Shown: piece after piece, positions 1-8,443 of the stretch | Layout of the letters: each line of letters opens with the position of its first letter | Position numbering within the stretch: the stretch's first letter is position 1 | Assembly: GCF_000421345.1 (NCBI RefSeq) | Contig: NZ_ATWV01000003.1 | Coordinates: 62,001-126,000 of the forward strand | DNA: 64,000 bases | Reading direction: 5' to 3' | Origin: Treponema bryantii NK4A124 | GTDB taxonomy: Bacteria > Spirochaetota > Spirochaetia > Treponematales > Treponemataceae | Position numbers and translations under genes: made by a program | Notes under the pieces: model-generated | Databases searched by the model: none | The model's input: only the letters and a program-made list of their open reading frames with translations | What the model was told of the DNA's origin: nothing

Positions 1-869
1 TCCGGCCAGTATTCCTTATCAAAGAACCAGTCTCCCTGACGAGGCCAGTGGAAGAAGTCAATTACAATTACATCAAGATGAATACCCATTTCCTTGTAGC
101 GGCGGGCTACAGTTAATATTTCTTCCTGAGTTCGGTAGCGGAGCTTACACTGCCAGAAGCCAAGATAATCTTCAGTGAGGGCCGGAGCACGACCAACTGC
201 GGCTGTATATTTTTCCATGATTTCAGCAGGTGTATCACCGGCGGTAATCCAATAATCCATTTCCTTTGTACTTTCTGCATGCCATTCAGTAATGTTTTTA
301 CCAAAGGTTACTTTACCAACAGCCGGATTATTCCAGAGGAAGCCATAGCCAAGATTTGATAAAGCAAATGGAATAGAAACCTGACTGTTTCTCTGAGCAA
401 GTTCAAGAGTACAGCCCTTCATATCAAGATATGGAGTTGGATACTGGCCCATACCAAAGAGTTTTTCATCATCATTAGGATTAAAGCGGACAGTAAGAGA
501 ATAATCACCTCCAATGATTCCCTGGAACTGTCGGCTGATAATTTTAGTACAGCAGCTTTCTTTTGTTGCAGTCGGATCATACTGGCGGTAGTATTCCTGT
601 AAAATCAGTTTATCATTTTTATAAAAAGAAATTACTCCATTATAGTTTAGGCGTGCTTCAAGCATTCCGTTTTTAATAGAAGCAGAATTTTCACTTACAC
701 TGATTTTTGCACTTCCGTGATTGATTTTTTCAGTAAGTGCTACATCACGGTCAATGAATGCAGCTTCTAAAGTTGAGCGAACACGGAAAGAATCTTTTCC
801 CCATGCTTCTATCATTAATGTTTCATTACCTTTTTTGAATACAAGAGCATTTTTTGCTTCTAAAAACAT
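1..869 (-). CDS. GH31 family alpha-glycosidase (alpha-xylosidase/alpha-glucosidase type), C-terminus cut by window edge
   Basis: I translated this by hand from ATG at 869 down to base 1 (289 codons, no stop). The N-terminal galactose-mutarotase-like domain of GH31 is followed by the start of the TIM barrel: the segment near codons 240-289 has GFWQCKLRY, then VIVIDFFHWPRQGDWFFD, then EYWP, the hallmark beta-strand region of YicI/alpha-xylosidase-like GH31 enzymes. The catalytic Asp nucleophile and acid/base lie beyond the window, so activity cannot be judged. There is no signal peptide at the start (MFLEAKNALVFKKGNE), so the enzyme is probably cytoplasmic and acts on imported oligosaccharides. 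The start is supported by AGGAAGGA just upstream and an extended -10 at 901-909. Substrate (xylosyl versus glucosyl) is inference. Confidence 0.85.
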   Translation of the reverse strand, partial: MFLEAKNALVFKKGNETLMIEAWGKDSFRVRSTLEAAFIDRDVALTEKINHGSAKISVSENSASIKNGMLEARLNYNGVISFYKNDKLILQEYYRQYDPTATKESCCTKIISRQFQGIIGGDYSLTVRFNPNDDEKLFGMGQYPTPYLDMKGCTLELAQRNSQVSIPFALSNLGYGFLWNNPAVGKVTFGKNITEWHAESTKEMDYWITAGDTPAEIMEKYTAAVGRAPALTEDYLGFWQCKLRYRTQEEILTVARRYKEMGIHLDVIVIDFFHWPRQGDWFFDKEYWP

Positions 870-900
870 ATAGTCCTTCCTGATTATTTAATATATTATT

Positions 901-909
901 AGTATAACA
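901..909 (-). promoter_or_regulatory. extended -10 promoter element for the GH31 gene
   Basis: On the minus strand the bases read TGTTATACT, an extended -10 (TGn plus TATACT). The start codon at 869 lies about 25 nt beyond the likely start point, leaving room for the AGGAAGGA ribosome site. No good -35 is visible, as expected for an extended -10. Confidence 0.45.
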
Positions 910-1023
910 TTCTTTACCGAAATTGCACTGTAAAAACATCGGATATTTACTGTATATTTCTATTTTTCTTAAATAATGAAAATAAGACTATCCTTTTACT
1001 TGTTTAAATGTTATATTTTAAAT

Positions 1024-1039
1024 AGATGTAAATACATCT
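1024..1039. promoter_or_regulatory. inverted repeat upstream of the LeuD-like gene, possible operator
   Basis: A perfect 7-bp inverted repeat with 2-bp spacer, AGATGTA-aa-TACATCT, lies about 50 bp before the LeuD-like start. A second short dyad (GGG...CCC) follows at about 1049-1062. The 880-1088 gap between divergent genes holds no other coding signal. Regulator unknown. Confidence 0.3.
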
Positions 1040-1088
1040 GCTATAAAAGGGTAAATTTGCCCTAAAAAAAATTTGGAGAAAAATTAAA

Positions 1089-1589
1089 ATGAAGACATTT
1101 GCTGGTCCTGTTCTTTTCCTTGATAGGTCAGATATTAACACTGACGAAATCATTGCTTCTAATCTGCTTACAGAACTTCCTAAACAGGAGCTTACTTCCC
1201 ACCTTTTTGAGAATCTCAAAATTGACGGTTTTAATCCTAAAAGTGACATTGCCGGTAAAAAGGTAATCATTACAAAAGAAAATTTTGGCTGCGGTGCTGA
1301 AAGTGAACATGCACCATGGGCTCTTGAAGTAAACGGCATTAATACTGTTGTTGCTCCTACTTTTGCAAAAGCTTTCCGTAAAGATATGTTTGCAAATGAT
1401 CTTATGGCAATTGAAATTGACCGTAAATCTCTTGCAGATATGTTCCGCACTTTCGGTGATAAAGATACAGAATGTAAAGTAGTTTTAAATGATGATGGAA
1501 CTGCTAAGGTAAAACTGATTGCAGGAAGTCTTTCAAAAAGCTATCAGTTTAATGTGGATGATGCTGAGAAGGCTTTGTTTGCTAAGTAA
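1089..1589 (+). CDS. LeuD-like aconitase-family small (swivel) subunit
   Basis: 166 aa, the short LeuD/HacB-type swivel domain. The diagnostic loop FGCGAESEHAPWAL (about residues 66-79) corresponds to the FGCGSSREHAPWAL motif of isopropylmalate dehydratase small subunits; NTDEI near residue 18 is also typical. The partner carrying the [4Fe-4S] cluster (LeuC/HacA-like) is not in the window, so the substrate (isopropylmalate, homoaconitate, dimethylmalate or citramalate-type acids) cannot be fixed. The loop has AESE where most LeuD have SSRE, a position that helps recognise the substrate side chain. Start ATG is preceded by TTGGAGAAA. It appears monocistronic: a palindromic repeat pair that can act as a terminator follows directly. 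Confidence 0.75.
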   Translation: MKTFAGPVLFLDRSDINTDEIIASNLLTELPKQELTSHLFENLKIDGFNPKSDIAGKKVIITKENFGCGAESEHAPWALEVNGINTVVAPTFAKAFRKDMFANDLMAIEIDRKSLADMFRTFGDKDTECKVVLNDDGTAKVKLIAGSLSKSYQFNVDDAEKALFAK

Positions 1590-1598
1590 TTTATAAAT

Positions 1599-1698
1599 GG
1601 TGGTTTCGATACGGCTTTCAGCCTACTCAACCACCGTTATACAATAAATAAAAAAAGCCCGGTGGTTGAGTGATGCGAAGCATCGTATCGAAACCACC
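1599..1698. repeat. REP-like family 1, inverted pair (copies 1599-1635 and 1661-1698)
   Basis: Two copies of a palindromic element with conserved arms GGTGGTTTCGATACG and TACTCAACCACC around a short variable stem (GGC/GCC in the first copy, GATGC/GCATC in the second). The copies face each other. The second is extended by AAAGCCC / GGGCTTT, and with the A-run at 1649-1656 it can terminate the minus-strand permease transcript. The same family recurs at 31464, 38620, 44362, 49613, 55961 and 57569. Confidence 0.85.
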
Positions 1699-1723
1699 GG
1701 GCTTTGTAATTTTAAAGGTCTAA

Positions 1724-3061
1724 CTATTTACAAGCTTCAAAAATAATATCAGCAAGGAAGATTACTGCGAGAATCCATGTAACAACAGGAATCTCTTTTG
1801 CTTTCTTACCAGCGCACTTAGCGATTACGTAAGAAATGATACCCCACTGAATACCCTTAGCAATTGAGTAAGAGAATGGCATTGTCATGATTGTGATAAA
1901 TGCCGGAATACCTTCTGTAGGATCATCAAACTTAATGTCTACAACTGATTTCATCATCAGATAGCCTACAAAAATCAATGCAGGAGCTGTAGCTGCTGAT
2001 GGAATAAGGAAGAAGAGTGGACTTAAGAAGAGTGATACAAGGAAGAGAACTGCAGTTGTTACAGAAGCAAGACCTGTGCGTGCACCTGCTGCAACACCTG
2101 AAGAAGATTCTACGAATGATGTTACAGTTGAAGTACCAAGACAAGCACCAACAACTGTACCAACAGCATCAGCCATAAGAGCTCCCTTTACATTTGCAAC
2201 TTCACCGTTTTCATCTTTAAGATTACCCTGCTCTGCTACACCAAGAAGTGTTCCGATTGTATCAAAGAGGTCTGTAAAGAGAAATGTAAAGAAGATTACA
2301 AAGAACTGACCAAGAACAGCAAATGAGAACTTGCCGGCTGGAGTACAAACGATTCCCTTGAAATCAAATGCAAAGAAATGTGGAGCAGCTGGTGTAGAGA
2401 AAGGCTTGAAGTTTTCAGGAATTGTTGTAACACCAAATGGAATACCAATGATTGTAGTAATGATAATACCAATAAGGATTGCTCCTGGTACTTTCAAAGT
2501 ATACAAAACGATTGTAAGGATAAGACCAATAACTGCAACGAGAGCAGCCTTGTTAGCCATTGTAAAGTTTACAAAACCGATGAGAGTTCCAGTTTCTGTA
2601 GAAACAATACCAGCATTTGCAAGACCAATGATAGCAATGAAAAGACCAATACCTACAGCAACAGCCTTTTTAAGACCTTCAGGAATTGATTTGATGATTG
2701 CTTCACGAACACCGCAGAGAGAAAGTATGATAAAAAGCACACCTTCAAGAAGAACTGCAGTAAGTGCAAGCTGGAAAGAACATCCCATACCCAGAACTAC
2801 TGTGTATGTGAAGAATGCGTTAAGACCAAGACCTGGTGCAAGTGCAACAGGAAGGTTTGCACAGAATGCCATTACAAGAGTTGCAATTGCTGCTGACAAT
2901 GCAGTAGCAGTAAATACAGCATTCCAGTTCATTCCTGCACCTGAAAGAATTCCAGGGTTAACAGCAAGAATGTAAGCCATTGCAAGGAAAGTTGTGATAC
3001 CACCAATAATTTCCTTAGAAATTGTGGTGTTTCTTTCCTGTAACTTAAAAAACTTTTCCAT
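1724..3061 (-). CDS. NCS2-family purine (hypoxanthine/guanine/adenine) permease, PbuG/AzgA type
   Basis: 445 aa, 12 or more hydrophobic segments. The N-terminus (ITTFLAMAYILAVNPGILS) and GTSTVTSFVESSSGVAAGAR near the middle are hallmarks of the AzgA/PbuG/PbuO branch of nucleobase:cation symporters, and the length is normal. It should import purine bases across the inner membrane. A strong ribosome site (AAGGAGG) precedes the ATG. It starts only 30 bp after rnfB on the same strand with no visible promoter or terminator between, so it is probably the last gene of the rnf transcript. Exact base specificity is inference. No purine riboswitch is visible; the gap is too short. Confidence 0.9.
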   Translation of the reverse strand: MEKFFKLQERNTTISKEIIGGITTFLAMAYILAVNPGILSGAGMNWNAVFTATALSAAIATLVMAFCANLPVALAPGLGLNAFFTYTVVLGMGCSFQLALTAVLLEGVLFIILSLCGVREAIIKSIPEGLKKAVAVGIGLFIAIIGLANAGIVSTETGTLIGFVNFTMANKAALVAVIGLILTIVLYTLKVPGAILIGIIITTIIGIPFGVTTIPENFKPFSTPAAPHFFAFDFKGIVCTPAGKFSFAVLGQFFVIFFTFLFTDLFDTIGTLLGVAEQGNLKDENGEVANVKGALMADAVGTVVGACLGTSTVTSFVESSSGVAAGARTGLASVTTAVLFLVSLFLSPLFFLIPSAATAPALIFVGYLMMKSVVDIKFDDPTEGIPAFITIMTMPFSYSIAKGIQWGIISYVIAKCAGKKAKEIPVVTWILAVIFLADIIFEACK

Positions 3062-3091
3062 AAATATATATCCTCCTTATGGATTTACAAA

Positions 3092-3889
3092 TTAAAGCAT
3101 GACCAGAACTTTATCGACACATGCACTTACGCAGGTGCCGCAGCTGGTACATTTTGTGTAGTCAATAACAGGAAGTCCTGAGCTGCAGTCAATTGCCTGC
3201 TCCGGACATTTTCTTGCACACATACCGCACTTAAAGCAGCCGCGGGAACAATCCTTTTTAATCTGGACTTTGTTATCACTCTTATTAGAGCATACTGCAA
3301 TAGCGCCCTTAGTGTCAGCATCAATCATTTTGAAAAGGTGCTTTGGACAGGCTGATGCACACTTTCCACATGCTACACATTTTGATTTATCAACTTTTGG
3401 AAGTCCGTCATCTCCCATTCTGAGGGCACCAAATGGACAAACTTTTACACAGTCACCAAAGCCGATGCAGCCAAAAGCACATTTTTTTGTTCCATTGAGA
3501 GTCAGCTGGGCTGCCTTACAGGTTTTGATACCGATATATTCTGCTTTGTCTGCAGCACATTCTTTTGTACCGGCACAGGCAAGAAAGGCAACCTTAGGCT
3601 TTACCTCTATCCCAGCCTGACCAAGAATTGCAGCAACCTTTGCGGCACAGTCAGCACCACCTGCAACACAACCGTTAGACGGAGCATCACCTTTTACAAC
3701 CGCAGAGGCAAAGGCATCACAACCGGCAAGTCCACAGCCGCCGCAGTTAGCACCGCTGAGGGCATCGCGAACCAGCTGAACTTTAGGATCTGTATCAACA
3801 TGGAAAATCTTTTTAAAAAGGCCAAGAAGAATTCCAAGCAGAAGGGCGATGATGGCTGCTACGATTATTGTATAAAGAATTGTATTCAT
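3092..3889 (-). CDS. rnfB: Rnf complex iron-sulfur subunit RnfB
   Basis: 265 aa from ATG 3889. An in-frame GTG at 3895 lies inside the AGAGG ribosome site and is unlikely to be used. One N-terminal membrane helix is followed by the RnfB-specific cluster motif NCGGCGLAGC...C, then four ferredoxin-type clusters (CIGFGDCVKVCP, CVACGKCASACP, CFKCGMCARKCP, CTSCGTCVSAC). This is a long multi-cluster RnfB as in clostridia and Bacteroidetes rather than the short enterobacterial form. RnfB is the ferredoxin-facing electron entry of the Rnf ferredoxin:NAD+ oxidoreductase, which pumps Na+ or H+. It is the last rnf gene, separated from rnfA by an 80-bp palindrome-rich gap. Confidence 0.95.
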   Translation of the reverse strand: MNTILYTIIVAAIIALLLGILLGLFKKIFHVDTDPKVQLVRDALSGANCGGCGLAGCDAFASAVVKGDAPSNGCVAGGADCAAKVAAILGQAGIEVKPKVAFLACAGTKECAADKAEYIGIKTCKAAQLTLNGTKKCAFGCIGFGDCVKVCPFGALRMGDDGLPKVDKSKCVACGKCASACPKHLFKMIDADTKGAIAVCSNKSDNKVQIKKDCSRGCFKCGMCARKCPEQAIDCSSGLPVIDYTKCTSCGTCVSACVDKVLVML

Positions 3890-3912
3890 TTTCACCTCTA
3901 TATGGTAAAGCT

Positions 3913-3971
3913 AAAAATTGCTTTCGCAATTTTTTTAACGCTTTTCTATTTATCACCGGCCGCCAGCGGCC
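3913..3971. repeat. two perfect hairpins in the rnfA-rnfB gap
   Basis: 3913-3934 forms AAAAATTGC-tttc-GCAATTTTT (9 bp stem) and 3958-3971 forms GGCCGC-ca-GCGGCC. On the minus (coding) strand the first ends in five T, so it could attenuate transcription before rnfB. A related AAAATTGC...GCAATTTT module followed by TTAACG recurs at 11727-11760 downstream of the tRNA, which suggests a dispersed repeat. Confidence 0.5.
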
Positions 3972-3975
3972 TTAC

Positions 3976-4551
3976 TCATTTAATAAGACCTTTGAAGCCT
4001 AAGAAGGCCAGACTCAAAAGGCTTGCACAAACGTAAAGAATTGGTGTACCGGCAAAAGCCTTTGGTACATTTGCAATCTTTACACGACTGCGTACACCAC
4101 TCATGATTATCATAGAAATTAAAAAGCCCATTGCAGAACCAAAGGCATAAACAAGACTCTGAACATAGTTGTAGTTCTTGCTGATGCAGTTAATTGTGAT
4201 TCCAAGCACGGCACAGTTTGTTGTAATCAAAGCAAGGTAGACACCCATTGCATTATAAAGTCCAGGAGACATTTTCTTGAGGAAGAATTCAACAAGCTGA
4301 ACAAGAGATGCAATTACAAGAATGAAGAAAAGAGTCTGTAAGAACTCGAGTCCAAGAGGAACCATAACCAGTTTATAAAGAGGCCAGGTTACAGCAGTTG
4401 CCAGCATGATTACAAAAGTTGTGGCTAAGCCCATTCCAGTTGCTTTTTCTGTATCGTTTGTCATTCCGATAAAAGGACAGATAGCAAGATACTGAATGAA
4501 TACAACATTATCTATAAGGGCAGATTTTATAAAAAGTTTAATTGTTTCCAT
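3976..4551 (-). CDS. rnfA: Rnf complex membrane subunit RnfA
   Basis: 191 aa, six predicted membrane helices, normal RnfA length. The conserved first-helix region FIQYLAICPFIGMT and the later TNCAVLGI match the RnfA/NqrE family, whose cysteines hold a membrane-embedded iron-sulfur cluster between RnfA and RnfE. It lies in the inner membrane and forms an inverted-topology pair with RnfE. The start overlaps the rnfE stop (TAATG), indicating translational coupling. Operon order is rnfC-D-G-E-A-B. Confidence 0.95.
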   Translation of the reverse strand: METIKLFIKSALIDNVVFIQYLAICPFIGMTNDTEKATGMGLATTFVIMLATAVTWPLYKLVMVPLGLEFLQTLFFILVIASLVQLVEFFLKKMSPGLYNAMGVYLALITTNCAVLGITINCISKNYNYVQSLVYAFGSAMGFLISMIIMSGVRSRVKIANVPKAFAGTPILYVCASLLSLAFLGFKGLIK

Positions 4552-5165
4552 TATTTCTCTCCTTTTGATTGTTTCCAGGCCTGAAGGCAGGCAGCAAGAA
4601 TACCAAATACAAGGAAGCCGCCCGGTGCAGAGTTGAAGATTCCAATGCGGTAAGCTTCTGGAATTACTTCAATTTTAAGGGCAGTTCCAGCAAAAAGAGT
4701 TCCGCCACCGAGAAGCTCACGAATCAGTGAAATTCCAAAGAGAACTATTGTATAGCCGATACCCATTCCAAAGGCATCAAGTATAGATGCTCCAACCGAG
4801 TTCTTAGAAGCAAAGGCTTCTACACGGCCCATGATGATACAGTTTACAACGATAAGCGGAATGAAAACTCCAAGAGCATTGTAAAGGGATTCAACATAGG
4901 CATTCAAAACCAGCTGAACGATTGTAGTAAAGGCCGCAATTACAGTAATGAAAACCGGAAGTCGGATTGCCGAAGGAATCAGTTTTCTGAAAATAGAGAT
5001 TACGATTTCGCTCATAACCAGAACGAAGGTCATTCCTAAGCCCATTCCAAGTCCATTGAAAATACTTGTAGTAACACCAAGCGATGAACACAAGCCAATG
5101 TTTAAAACAAGAAGAGGATTTTCAATAAAGAAACCTTTGGTAAAAGTTTTAAGTTTATTATTCAT
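4551..5165 (-). CDS. rnfE: Rnf complex membrane subunit RnfE
   Basis: 204 aa from ATG 5165. A longer frame would begin at 5189, but that ATG lies inside a palindromic repeat and the extra eight residues are not part of the family; MNNKLKTFTKG aligns with clostridial RnfE starts. Six membrane helices, with GLCSSLGVTTS where most RnfE have GLCPxLAVT, and VNCIIMGRVEAFA containing the second conserved cysteine region. It pairs with RnfA in the membrane. No good ribosome site precedes 5165, and a REP-like element separates it from rnfG, so expression may differ from the upstream genes. Confidence 0.93.
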   Translation of the reverse strand: MNNKLKTFTKGFFIENPLLVLNIGLCSSLGVTTSIFNGLGMGLGMTFVLVMSEIVISIFRKLIPSAIRLPVFITVIAAFTTIVQLVLNAYVESLYNALGVFIPLIVVNCIIMGRVEAFASKNSVGASILDAFGMGIGYTIVLFGISLIRELLGGGTLFAGTALKIEVIPEAYRIGIFNSAPGGFLVFGILAACLQAWKQSKGEK

Positions 5166-5184
5166 AATAATTTGAAATACTCGT

Positions 5185-5244
5185 GTCATGCTGAACTTGT
5201 TTCAGCATCTTTCATAGAAGATCCCGAAATAAGTTCGGAATGAC
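5185..5244. repeat. REP-like family 2 inside the rnf operon (rnfG-rnfE gap)
   Basis: Two adjacent palindromes with conserved outer tags: GTCAT-GCTGAAC-ttg-TTTCAGC-ATCT and AGAT-CCCGAA...TTCGGA-ATGAC. The same architecture recurs at 34818-34877, 37241-37302 and 47741-47798 with different but self-complementary stems. Confidence 0.8.
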
Positions 5245-5252
5245 AACGATTG

Positions 5253-5870
5253 CTATTTCTCAACCCCCTTCTGTTTGAAATAATCAAAAAGATTTTTTGT
5301 TCCTTCATTAATTAAAGAAGAAACCGCAACGCTGGTAATTGTTGCACCGGAAATTGCATCGAAGTTTTTGCCCGCAGTAAATCCATCTTTTGCATTTTTT
5401 CCTTCAAACTGACCGTAAAAGGTTTTGCCGTTTGGAAGCTTAAAGGTAGAATCATTTGCCTTAAGACCAAAGCCCGGCGAATCTGTAAGCTTGAGGAATT
5501 TCAAACCGGTAACATTACCATCAGTTTTCATACCGATAAGGATTGAACCCTGGTCATAAGTAGGACCTGTAACCTGAGCCGCACCACCAACAATCTTGCC
5601 GTCTTTTTTGGCAACATAAATTTCATCAACTGTAATTGCACCTACAACTGGAGCTTTATAATCATTTACAGTTTCAAAAGTAAGGCCGGCATCAGGGAAA
5701 AATTCCTGCATTGCGGCACTGACCTTTTTTGCCTGATTATCTGCAATTTTTGGAGCGGTAAAATTATTTACCAGAGCAAGCAGAGTACAGGCAACAACTG
5801 CATAGGCACAAAGAACGAGGCCAAGCTTAATCATGCTCCAGGCATTTTCTTTTTTAGCTACTTCTGCCAT
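5253..5870 (-). CDS. rnfG: Rnf complex FMN-binding subunit RnfG
   Basis: 205 aa: one N-terminal helix (about residues 14-35) and a periplasmic FMN-binding domain. The covalent flavinylation motif SGATITS is present at about residues 172-178, with the Thr that carries FMN through a phosphoester bond. DSPGFG and GQFEGK are also typical. It passes electrons on the outer face of the membrane between RnfD and the RnfA/E pair. It overlaps rnfD by 1 nt (TAATG) with AAGGAGG upstream. An ApbE flavin transferase is required but not encoded in this window. Confidence 0.95.
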   Translation of the reverse strand: MAEVAKKENAWSMIKLGLVLCAYAVVACTLLALVNNFTAPKIADNQAKKVSAAMQEFFPDAGLTFETVNDYKAPVVGAITVDEIYVAKKDGKIVGGAAQVTGPTYDQGSILIGMKTDGNVTGLKFLKLTDSPGFGLKANDSTFKLPNGKTFYGQFEGKNAKDGFTAGKNFDAISGATITSVAVSSLINEGTKNLFDYFKQKGVEK

Positions 5871-6856
5871 TACTTTGCCTCCTTTGTATTTGAATCTGCA
5901 TTAGCAGGTCTTCCGGCCTTTTTGCCGTAACCGTACTTGCGGGCTGTAAGATTATTAAGGAAAGGAGCAATGCTGTTCATAATAAGGATTGAGAACATAA
6001 CACCTTCCGGATATCCACCAAAGCGGCGAATCAGGAAGGTAATAAGACCACAGCCAAAGCCGAATACAAGGCGGCCTTTTTTAGTAAGAGGAGCAGTAGC
6101 ATAATCAGTTACCATAAAGGTTGCACCAAATAAAAGACCACCGGTCATAAGACTCATTGGAAGATTTTCACCTGCAATCAAAGAACAGATTGCTACAGTG
6201 CCAACCATTGCCACAGGTGCGCGCCAGTCGATAATGTGAGCCAGCAGCAGGAAAGCAAAGGAAATCAAAATCAAAAGTGTTGAAGTTTCACCGATACAAC
6301 CTGCTCTGTTTCCAATGAAATACTGCCAGTAAGTTCCGTCTTCTATTACAAAAGTTCCGGCCTTAATAGCAGATAAAGTTGTTGCAGAGGAAATTGCATC
6401 CATACCGCCAAGTGCCTTTGGAGCCATCCAGGAAGCGCCCATGGCAGCCGGGAAGCTTAAGAACATAAAGGCACGGCCTGTCAAAGCAGGATTAAATACA
6501 TTAGAACCAATTCCGCCAAAAAGTCCCTTTGCAACAATCATTGCAACAGCAGCGCCAACAACAAAAATCCAGACAGGAGCAGTTGCAGGGCTAACCAGGG
6601 CCATCATAACGCCTGTTACACAGGCAGAAAGATTATTAATGACAACCTTCTGTTTTGTGACTTTCTGGAAAACAAATTCAAAGAGTACGCAGGAAGCAAC
6701 TGAAACGAGTATACGAATCAGCGCTGCAAGTCCAAATAAAACAATTCCCATAATGACTTCTGGCAAAAGCGCAATTAAAACGCTTCCCATAATCATTGTG
6801 GTATTACACTTAAAATTGAAATGAGGGCTTGAAGAAACGTAGATTTTTTTGTCCAT
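5870..6856 (-). CDS. rnfD: Rnf complex membrane subunit RnfD
   Basis: 328 aa, about nine membrane helices, family NqrB/RnfD. The segment DAISSATTLSA (about residues 154-164) matches the second flavinylation site of Rnf (DxxS[GS]AT), so this subunit should carry covalent FMN. GGIGSNVFNPALTGRAF is a conserved RnfD signature. The Lys-rich C-terminal tail is cytoplasmic. It is coupled to rnfC by a 1-nt overlap with a strong GAAGGAGG site. Role: ion-translocating core of the complex. Confidence 0.95.
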   Translation of the reverse strand: MDKKIYVSSSPHFNFKCNTTMIMGSVLIALLPEVIMGIVLFGLAALIRILVSVASCVLFEFVFQKVTKQKVVINNLSACVTGVMMALVSPATAPVWIFVVGAAVAMIVAKGLFGGIGSNVFNPALTGRAFMFLSFPAAMGASWMAPKALGGMDAISSATTLSAIKAGTFVIEDGTYWQYFIGNRAGCIGETSTLLILISFAFLLLAHIIDWRAPVAMVGTVAICSLIAGENLPMSLMTGGLLFGATFMVTDYATAPLTKKGRLVFGFGCGLITFLIRRFGGYPEGVMFSILIMNSIAPFLNNLTARKYGYGKKAGRPANADSNTKEAK

Positions 6857-8313
6857 TACCTGCCTCCTTCGCTTGCGGCTTTTTCTGCTGCCGCCTTTGC
6901 GGCCTGGGCCTGAGCTTTAGCTTTTTCTTCTGCCATCTTCTGGCGGACAAGTCCTTTTCCAAGTCGGATTCTCTGAATAAGATTTACTTTGGCAGGACAG
7001 ACAAAGGCACAGCAGCCGCATTCGATACAATCCATAAGACCAAAGCTTTTTGCCTTATCAAGATTTCCGGCTTTCAGCTCGCGGACAATCAGAGCCGGGC
7101 TTAATCTCATGGCACACTTTGCAACGCAGGAACCGCATGAAATACACTGACTTTCTTCTTCGAGGAAGGTTTCCTTTTCTGTAAGGAAGGTAACTCCGCT
7201 GGTTCCTTTAGCAATCGGGAAATCTGCAGACATCATGGCAAAGCCCATCATAGGACCACCGCTGATTATTTTTACAGCAGAATCAGGAGTAGCCTCACTG
7301 CTTTCTGCATCTTTTAATTTGAAAACATCCGGCATAAGGTCGCTTACAATAGTTCCAACAGGAACACGAATGTTTACAGGCTTTTCAACAGCCCCACCGC
7401 TTATTGTAAGTGAACGCTCAATAAGCGGCATTCCAAGGCGGAAAGCATCGCTGATTGCACAGGCAGTTCCAACATTTGAAATTACACAGCCTGCGTCTGC
7501 GGGCAATTTAGCAGAAGGAATCTCGCGGCCGGTAGCTGCAGATACAATAAACTTTTCTGCACCCTGAGGATATTTTGTCTTTACAAGGCAGATAGAAATT
7601 GAATTGCTTCGGCCCGCATCTGAAATTGCTTTTTCAAGCACCGGAATAAGATATTCTTTATTATCTTCAAGAACAATTACTCCCTTTGCGTGACCGGTCT
7701 CTGAGCCTGTCGAAGGGCCACCTTTTCCACCATTTACTATGTGAAGAATAATTGCAAGACCGTCTACAAGTTTAGACGGCTGTTCAAGAATTGTACGCTC
7801 ATCACATGTCAAATATGGCTCGCATTCAGCGGCATTAATCAAAACATAATCAATTATTTTATCTGCAGGAGGATTCAGCTTTACATGAGCCGGAAAGGAT
7901 GCTCCACCCATACCTACAATACCCGCTTCGCGAACACGCTTAAGGGCATCTTCTTTGCTGCATTCAAAAGGATCAATAACTGGCAGGAGACTTTCTCTTT
8001 CTGCATCATCAGCTTCAATGATAATACAAGGCGCAGTACCGTTGCCAGTTACAAGACAGTTCTGTATTTTCTTAACTTTTCCAGAAACGGAAGAATGAAC
8101 AGGGCAATTCATAAAGCCATCGCCATTAGCAATTACCTGGCCTTTAGAAACCTCCTCTCCCACATTAACCACCGGCTGATTTGGTGCGCCACCCATTGTA
8201 ACGGGAATTGTTACAGTTTTAGACGCAGGAAAAACCGGAGTTATAGGACACTGATTACTCAGTTCCTTGTACTCTTTAGGATGGATTCCACCCTTAAATG
8301 TTTTTGCTCTCAT
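6856..8313 (-). CDS. rnfC: Rnf complex NADH-binding subunit RnfC
   Basis: 485 aa. The N-terminus FKGGIHPKEYKE is the RnfC signature; a barrel-sandwich region, an NuoF-like FMN/NAD domain (GMGGASFPAHVKL, about residues 134-146) and two ferredoxin motifs follow (CISCGSCVAKC and CIECGCCAFVCP, about residues 390-442), then an Ala/Lys-rich tail. RnfC exchanges electrons with NAD(H) at the cytoplasmic face. It is the first gene of the operon. The start codon lies only 9 nt after a consensus -10, so the mRNA leader is at most 2-3 nt. Confidence 0.95.
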   Translation of the reverse strand: MRAKTFKGGIHPKEYKELSNQCPITPVFPASKTVTIPVTMGGAPNQPVVNVGEEVSKGQVIANGDGFMNCPVHSSVSGKVKKIQNCLVTGNGTAPCIIIEADDAERESLLPVIDPFECSKEDALKRVREAGIVGMGGASFPAHVKLNPPADKIIDYVLINAAECEPYLTCDERTILEQPSKLVDGLAIILHIVNGGKGGPSTGSETGHAKGVIVLEDNKEYLIPVLEKAISDAGRSNSISICLVKTKYPQGAEKFIVSAATGREIPSAKLPADAGCVISNVGTACAISDAFRLGMPLIERSLTISGGAVEKPVNIRVPVGTIVSDLMPDVFKLKDAESSEATPDSAVKIISGGPMMGFAMMSADFPIAKGTSGVTFLTEKETFLEEESQCISCGSCVAKCAMRLSPALIVRELKAGNLDKAKSFGLMDCIECGCCAFVCPAKVNLIQRIRLGKGLVRQKMAEEKAKAQAQAAKAAAEKAASEGGR

Positions 8314-8322
8314 AATTCTTCT

Positions 8323-8351
8323 ATTATAAACTGAGAAAAGGTAACTTGCAA
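8323..8351 (-). promoter_or_regulatory. rnf operon promoter
   Basis: On the minus strand TTGCAA (8351-8346), 17-bp spacer, TATAAT (8328-8323), then 9 nt to the rnfC ATG. An identical TTGCAA-17-TATAAT arrangement precedes the aminotransferase gene at 58862. The start point should fall 2-3 nt before the ATG, giving a near-leaderless mRNA. Confidence 0.65.
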
Positions 8352-8443
8352 TATTTTGATTTTAGTATAAATAACATTTTTGCTTTTAATATTCATAACA
8401 ATTTTTATTAAAAAATTATTTTCCTTTTTTTCAAGAATGGATT

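Noticed and set aside
1004-1450. 148-codon minus-strand frame opposite the LeuD-like gene
   Set aside because: The plus frame has family motifs and a ribosome site; the minus frame has neither.
2331-2975. 214-codon plus-strand open frame opposite the purine permease
   Set aside because: It is the antisense of a clear membrane protein; composition (Arg/Pro/Thr-rich) and lack of ribosome site mark it as a shadow.
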